34,356 nt of DNA from Deltaproteobacteria bacterium (GTDB lineage Bacteria; Desulfobacterota; Binatia; UBA9968): NCBI GenBank assembly GCA_023250515.1, contig JAHFAO010000010.1, forward strand, positions 1 to 34,356, read 5' to 3'. Both the position numbers and the translations under genes were made by a program. The notes beneath the pieces are model-generated. The model worked only from the letters and a program-made list of their open reading frames with translations. It searched no databases and had not been told where the DNA came from. Shown here piece by piece: positions 31,795-34,356 of this stretch (position 1 is the stretch's first letter; every line of letters starts with the position of its first letter).

Positions 31795-32208
31795 ATGGAT
31801 CCGTTTTCTGCGTTTAAGCCACTACGGAATAAACTAAGGCATTTCAGCTTCGAGTCAGTCCTATCGCTTTCGGTCAAGAAATTACACGACCTGAAGAACT
31901 TTCCAATTCAAGAAGTGACCAAGTACCCGCCCTGGTTTCTTCTCTTATTGATCAAGTGGTCTGCTCTCAATTCAGATCCAGGGTACCGAAGGTATCGAGA
32001 TGCGGGGAGAAAAATGTACCGGGAGTCTTTTCTCGCCTCTTCGTCCTTGGCGATGACACTCTGTCTCATCGCTTGGCCAAAAGTAAATGACAAGATTGTT
32101 ATGCCAGGCGCACATCCGGTCCCGCATTTCTCATCTCAGTTTCGTTTTCGTATCTATTGTGCGAGGTTCTTGCTCACGTCGATCCAGGGGTCGGCGATCT
32201 TCTCGTAG
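31795..32208 (+). CDS. Hypothetical protein, possibly the truncated start of a longer gene
   Basis: A 137-codon frame. The first about 65 residues look like genuine protein: MDPFSAFKPLRNKLRHF, ESVLSLSVKKLHDLKNFPIQ and EVTKYPPWFLLLLIKWSALN, with one hydrophobic stretch. After about residue 70 the composition changes, and the last 18 codons overlap the 3' end of the glutathione S-transferase gene on the other strand. This suggests a gene cut off at around 32000 with an accidental extension. No Shine-Dalgarno is visible. Function unknown. Confidence 0.35.
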   Translation: MDPFSAFKPLRNKLRHFSFESVLSLSVKKLHDLKNFPIQEVTKYPPWFLLLLIKWSALNSDPGYRRYRDAGRKMYRESFLASSSLAMTLCLIAWPKVNDKIVMPGAHPVPHFSSQFRFRIYCARFLLTSIQGSAIFS

Positions 32209-32939
32209 CGCGCGATATCCTCCGGCCGCAGCCACTTCGTGATCGCCGTCTCGTAGGACGGGCGAGTTTTGACGCGCTCCCACCACTTGGCAACGCCGGG
32301 CTTGTTGTCCCACATGGGCGAGAGCCTCAGCATCTCGAGCCGCACCATGTAGGGGATCGCCGCGATGTCGGCGAGCGAAAAGTCTGGCCCGGCGAGCCAC
32401 GGGCCTTTCTCGGTCGACTCCTCAATCCATTTGAGCAGCTTTTCGAAGCTCTTGGTCGCCTCTTTGCCCATCGGCGAGTTAAGGCCTTCCTCTACCCCTG
32501 CGCGCTTGTATTCGGACTGGCGCTGCAGCGGCGCCTTGGCGAGCTGGGCGTCGCGCTGCTCCTTCGAGAGGCTGGCGAGCCGCGCGCGGTTAGCGGTGGC
32601 GAAGGTGAAGACGATGCAGGCAGGATGGATGTATTCGTCCATCAGCTTCTTGAACAAATGCGCCCGCGTCCGGTCGAGCGGATGGCGCGGCATGAGGGGG
32701 GGTGTGGGAAAAGTGTCGTCGAGGTAGTGCATGATGACCGTGGATTCGACGATGACGTTCCCGTCATGCACGAGTGTCGGCACCACGCCGTTCGGGTTGA
32801 GCTTGAGATAGGCGGGGTCGAGCTGATCGCCGTTCAGGGCCATCAGGTGGCTTTTCCATTCCAGCCCTTTTTCCGCCAGGGTCAGCCGCGCCTTCTGGGC
32901 GCAGACGGACGTTGTCCCGTGATACAGTTCGAGCATCAT
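32154..32939 (-). CDS. Glutathione S-transferase family protein
   Basis: A 261-residue GST. The thioredoxin-like N-terminal domain shows ELYHGTTSVCAQKARLTLAEKGLEW (4-28), NPNGVVPTLVHDG (48-60, cis-Pro54 region) and ESTVIMHYLDD (65-75) with the Glu-Ser that binds the glutathione gamma-glutamyl group. The helical C-terminal domain (about 90-250) contains GPWLAGPDFSLADIAAIPYM, with the usual N-capping box. AAGGAGAAA stands before two consecutive ATGs. Base composition is more GC-rich than the flanking genes. It could detoxify electrophiles or act as a dehalogenase or isomerase; the substrate is unknown. Confidence 0.9.
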   Translation of the reverse strand: MMLELYHGTTSVCAQKARLTLAEKGLEWKSHLMALNGDQLDPAYLKLNPNGVVPTLVHDGNVIVESTVIMHYLDDTFPTPPLMPRHPLDRTRAHLFKKLMDEYIHPACIVFTFATANRARLASLSKEQRDAQLAKAPLQRQSEYKRAGVEEGLNSPMGKEATKSFEKLLKWIEESTEKGPWLAGPDFSLADIAAIPYMVRLEMLRLSPMWDNKPGVAKWWERVKTRPSYETAITKWLRPEDIARYEKIADPWIDVSKNLAQ

Positions 32940-33025
32940 TTTCTCCTTGTCTTTATGTGTTGAGGCCGCCCCTTCTCGAAGCCTAAACTATTCGATGAGA
33001 TAGCGATATGTCAACGTGACGGAGA

Positions 33026-33066
33026 GTTTGCTCTTGACGGCTCGCGCTCGACTGTATTACTAGCCC
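33026..33066 (+). repeat. 41-bp direct repeat, copy 1 (promoter-like)
   Basis: Starts GTTTGCTCTTGACGGCT and ends TATTACTAGCCC. It matches 34058-34098 with one mismatch. It contains TTGACG and, 15 nt on, TATTAC, a promoter-like pair with a short spacer. It lies in the 372-nt spacer 32940-33311 upstream of the DUF6883 gene, which holds no gene. Confidence 0.85.
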
Positions 33067-33218
33067 GGATTATGCACTGTTGAAAATTACCCGAGTTTTT
33101 CTGCTTGGCGCCCTTTGCGCCTTTGCGCGAGATTCTCTGCGTGCGAATTGGATTTTCCATCGCGCCAAGACGCCAAGAACGCAAAGAATCTTCTATAACC
33201 TTTAAGCCCATAATCCGG
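33065..33218. mobile_element. 154-bp element with 10-bp inverted ends
   Basis: CCGGATTATG (33065-33074) and CATAATCCGG (33209-33218) are perfect inverted ends. Inside are CTGTTGAAAA (also the end motif of the element at 10903) and two opposed arms rich in CTTGGCGCC / GCGCCAAGACGCCAAG (about 33106-33190). It lies exactly between the two parts of the duplicated hydrolase upstream sequence in copy 1 and is absent from copy 2. It encodes no protein, so it is a MITE-like or palindromic repeat. Confidence 0.55.
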
Positions 33219-33222
33219 AGGG

Positions 33223-33247
33223 GATATAAACCAAATGGTTTTCATTC
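33223..33247 (+). repeat. 25-bp direct repeat of the hydrolase start, copy 1 (start codon lost)
   Basis: Matches 34171-34195 except that the ATG of the hydrolase reads ATA here; both continue AACCAAATGGTTTTCATTC. After this point the copies differ. It is preceded by GGAGGG, a ribosome-site-like remnant. Confidence 0.85.
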
Positions 33248-33267
33248 CGATGTTACGCGGGAGCCCG

Positions 33268-33281
33268 TGTGTCTTGACACA
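33268..33281. promoter_or_regulatory. Palindrome upstream of the DUF6883-DUF4926 pair
   Basis: TGTGTCTTGACACA is a perfect 14-bp palindrome ending 30 nt before the DUF6883 ATG, with a TTGACA inside. It could be the operator of a self-regulated pair. No matching -10 was found. Confidence 0.4.
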
Positions 33282-33311
33282 TCGCCGTGCAGTCTGGCAA
33301 ACCGATGAACG

Positions 33312-33644
33312 ATGAAGCTCCCCAACGGCGACCGCGCCGATCTCGGCACGAAGATCGAGGATTATGTGCTGAACCCTCGACATTGGGAGGGGCGCCATAA
33401 GGCGCGGGTTTTCGAGTCGGTCCTCGGCATTACGCTGGCCAACCGGGAAGTGTTGCGTCATGCCATTCTTTCGGCGGCCGAGAACTCGGACGAGGCCGAG
33501 CCACTCGGAAACAATGGTCATGGGGAGGTTTACGTTCTGCGTTTTCCGCTAGAAACGCAGCGAGGGCGCGCGACGGTTCTAACGGTGTGGATCATCCGAG
33601 ACAGCGAAGACTTCCCCCGGTTGATAACTTGTTATATACTCTAG
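33312..33644 (+). CDS. DUF6883 domain protein (possible toxin-like partner)
   Basis: A 110-residue protein matching DUF6883 in layout: KLPNGDRADLGTKIEDYVLNP (2-22), GRHKARVFESVLGIT (27-41), a central helix LRHAILSAAEN, and a closing strand pair YVLRFPLETQRGRATVLTVWIIRDSEDFPRLITCYIL. The GRHKARVF and final W-I-I-R...DFPRL-x-CY-x segments are the family's most constant parts. Function is unproven; such genes commonly sit beside DUF4926 genes and are suspected to form toxin-antitoxin-like pairs. That is the case here, with 3 nt between the genes. Confidence 0.75.
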   Translation: MKLPNGDRADLGTKIEDYVLNPRHWEGRHKARVFESVLGITLANREVLRHAILSAAENSDEAEPLGNNGHGEVYVLRFPLETQRGRATVLTVWIIRDSEDFPRLITCYIL

Positions 33645-33647
33645 ACC

Positions 33648-33893
33648 ATGATCGGCGAAATCAAAATGCATGACGTGGTGGCCTTGCTGCAAGACGTGCG
33701 AACGAAGCACTTCGAGAGCGGTCGGCCTTTGCTTTTACGCCGTGGTCAGATCGGCACCGTCGTGATGACTTACCCGGATGGCGCGCGCGAAGTCGAGTTC
33801 GCCGATCGCGACGGCCGCGCGTTTGCCATCTTACCCCTTCGGCCTGATCAGTTGATGGTTCTCCACGACACCCCCGATTTCGCGGCCGCATAG
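33648..33893 (+). CDS. DUF4926 domain protein
   Basis: An 81-residue protein of the DUF4926 type: MHDVVALLQDV (7-17), LRRGQIGTVVMTYPDGAREVEFADRDGRAFAILPLRPDQLMVL (30-72). It forms a small SH3-like beta barrel with the conserved GQIGTVV and VEFADRDGR segments. It starts 3 nt after the DUF6883 stop, so the two are one operon. The product may bind and control the DUF6883 protein. The gene ends 164 nt before the second copy of the promoter repeat. Confidence 0.8.
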   Translation: MIGEIKMHDVVALLQDVRTKHFESGRPLLLRRGQIGTVVMTYPDGAREVEFADRDGRAFAILPLRPDQLMVLHDTPDFAAA

Positions 33894-34057
33894 CCGAGCG
33901 CCAAAGTTCCCTTTGTCCGCTTCGGGCTAACCCAACCAGTCTTTCTCTTAGAGTTTTCTGGGATGGCAGTCGGGTCATTGCTTGACATTGCATCGACCGC
34001 GCATTGCGCCGCTCAAGGAAGTTCAGGTTCTGTTTGGTGTGTCGGCTTCACCGCACC

Positions 34058-34098
34058 GTTTGCTCTTGACGGCTTGCGCTCGACTGTATTACTAGCCC
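34058..34098 (+). repeat. 41-bp direct repeat, copy 2 (hydrolase promoter)
   Basis: Second copy of 33026-33066 (one mismatch), 76 nt upstream of the hydrolase ATG. TTGACG (34066-34071) and TATTAC (34087-34092) make it the likely hydrolase promoter. The rest of the spacer from 33894 shows no gene. Confidence 0.8.
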
Positions 34099-34170
34099 CT
34101 TCAAAGCGCCGGTTCACAACAGGTTGGCTGCATCGATCCGGTCTCTGACTAACCTTCTTACTCAGGAGAA

Positions 34171-34195
34171 GATATGAACCAAATGGTTTTCATTC
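34171..34195 (+). repeat. 25-bp direct repeat of the hydrolase start, copy 2 (intact)
   Basis: Second copy of 33223-33247. Here the start codon is ATG and AGGAG stands 5-9 nt before it, so this copy is the working one. Confidence 0.85.
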
Positions 34196-34356
34196 ATGGG
34201 CCCGGGGCGGGAGGATGTGCCGAATCGTTTGTCCATCAGCTCAAACACTATCCGGGCAGCCTCGCGCCGACGTTGCCTGGACATCTGGAGGGAAAACCCT
34301 GTCCCAATGTGGAACGATATACGGAATGGTTGAGGGGATGGTTATGGTCCAAAGGT
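34174..34356 (+). CDS. Alpha/beta hydrolase, 3' part missing
   Basis: The first 61 codons of a gene running past the window end. The product begins MNQMVFIHGPGAGGCAESFV, with the HG(P)G oxyanion-hole loop after the first strand, followed by LAPTLPGHLEGKP, the typical D/LPGH-x-x-G segment of alpha/beta hydrolases. The nucleophile elbow lies beyond the window. AGGAG precedes the ATG. Its promoter and first codons are duplicated about 1 kb upstream, on the far side of the DUF6883-DUF4926 pair. Confidence 0.85.
   Translation, partial: MNQMVFIHGPGAGGCAESFVHQLKHYPGSLAPTLPGHLEGKPCPNVERYTEWLRGWLWSKG

Noticed and set aside
32157-32963. 268-codon plus-strand frame opposite the GST gene
   Set aside because: The minus-strand product has all GST motifs and a ribosome site. 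The plus-strand one has neither.
33661-33993. 110-codon minus-strand frame over the DUF4926 gene
   Set aside because: It is a low-complexity Arg-rich shadow of DUF4926 with no start signal.

Overview
The window looks like chromosome of a Gram-negative, probably soil or sediment, bacterium. Supporting signs are Sec-exported binding proteins with a double-length permease, glutathione reductase and glutathione S-transferase genes, a TPP riboswitch, RadA, and many one-off 'environmental' enzymes (LLM flavin oxidoreductase, amidohydrolases, amidase, LVIVD propeller). Gene content resembles uncultured Desulfobacterota/Binatota/Methylomirabilota-type genomes, but nothing in the sequence fixes the phylum; that assignment is a weak inference.

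Layout. 1-2.9 kb (minus): the end of a GIY-YIG nuclease gene, then bioA and bioF for biotin synthesis. 3.0-5.6 kb (plus): a stand-alone RecB-like/RNase H-like nuclease and an LLM oxidoreductase. 5.8-10.8 kb (plus): an iron-type ABC importer operon with two tandem, co-linear binding-protein paralogues, a fused permease and an ATPase, followed by a MITE-like palindromic repeat. 11.2-16.8 kb: glutathione reductase (minus), an NMT1-like protein without signal peptide, a ferritin-like diiron protein, radA, and an exported amidohydrolase (minus) whose start lies in a perfect inverted repeat. 17.0-19.7 kb: a Phd antitoxin with a nonsense-interrupted ParE/RelE toxin, then a TPP riboswitch and terminator controlling thiS-thiG-thiE and a small membrane protein. 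20.4-21.2 kb: tRNA-Thr(CGT) followed by a Phd-VapC module enclosed by a 21-bp duplication of the tRNA 3' end. 21.3-29.0 kb (plus): a probable catabolic cluster of amidase, cupin, TPP-dependent enzyme, LVIVD propeller, amidohydrolase and D-2-hydroxyacid dehydrogenase. 29.3-34.4 kb: small and poorly known genes (SEC-C protein, 47-aa basic protein, ArfB-like factor, an unrecognised membrane protein), a GST, and a DUF6883-DUF4926 pair sitting between two copies of the promoter and first codons of an alpha/beta hydrolase gene that runs off the window.

Most striking signals. Two small toxin-antitoxin-like cassettes are each bracketed by a duplication of the host sequence they adjoin: Phd-VapC by the tRNA-Thr 3' end (20425-20445 and 21199-21219), and DUF6883-DUF4926 by a hydrolase promoter and start (33026-33247 and 34058-34195). 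The Phd-VapC cassette has a strong promoter whose predicted start point falls on the antitoxin ATG, which suggests a leaderless mRNA. No integrase or transposase gene is visible in or beside either cassette.

The bio and thi genes supply cofactors. The TPP made by the riboswitch-controlled operon would serve the TPP-dependent enzyme of the 21-29 kb cluster among others, although no direct link is visible.
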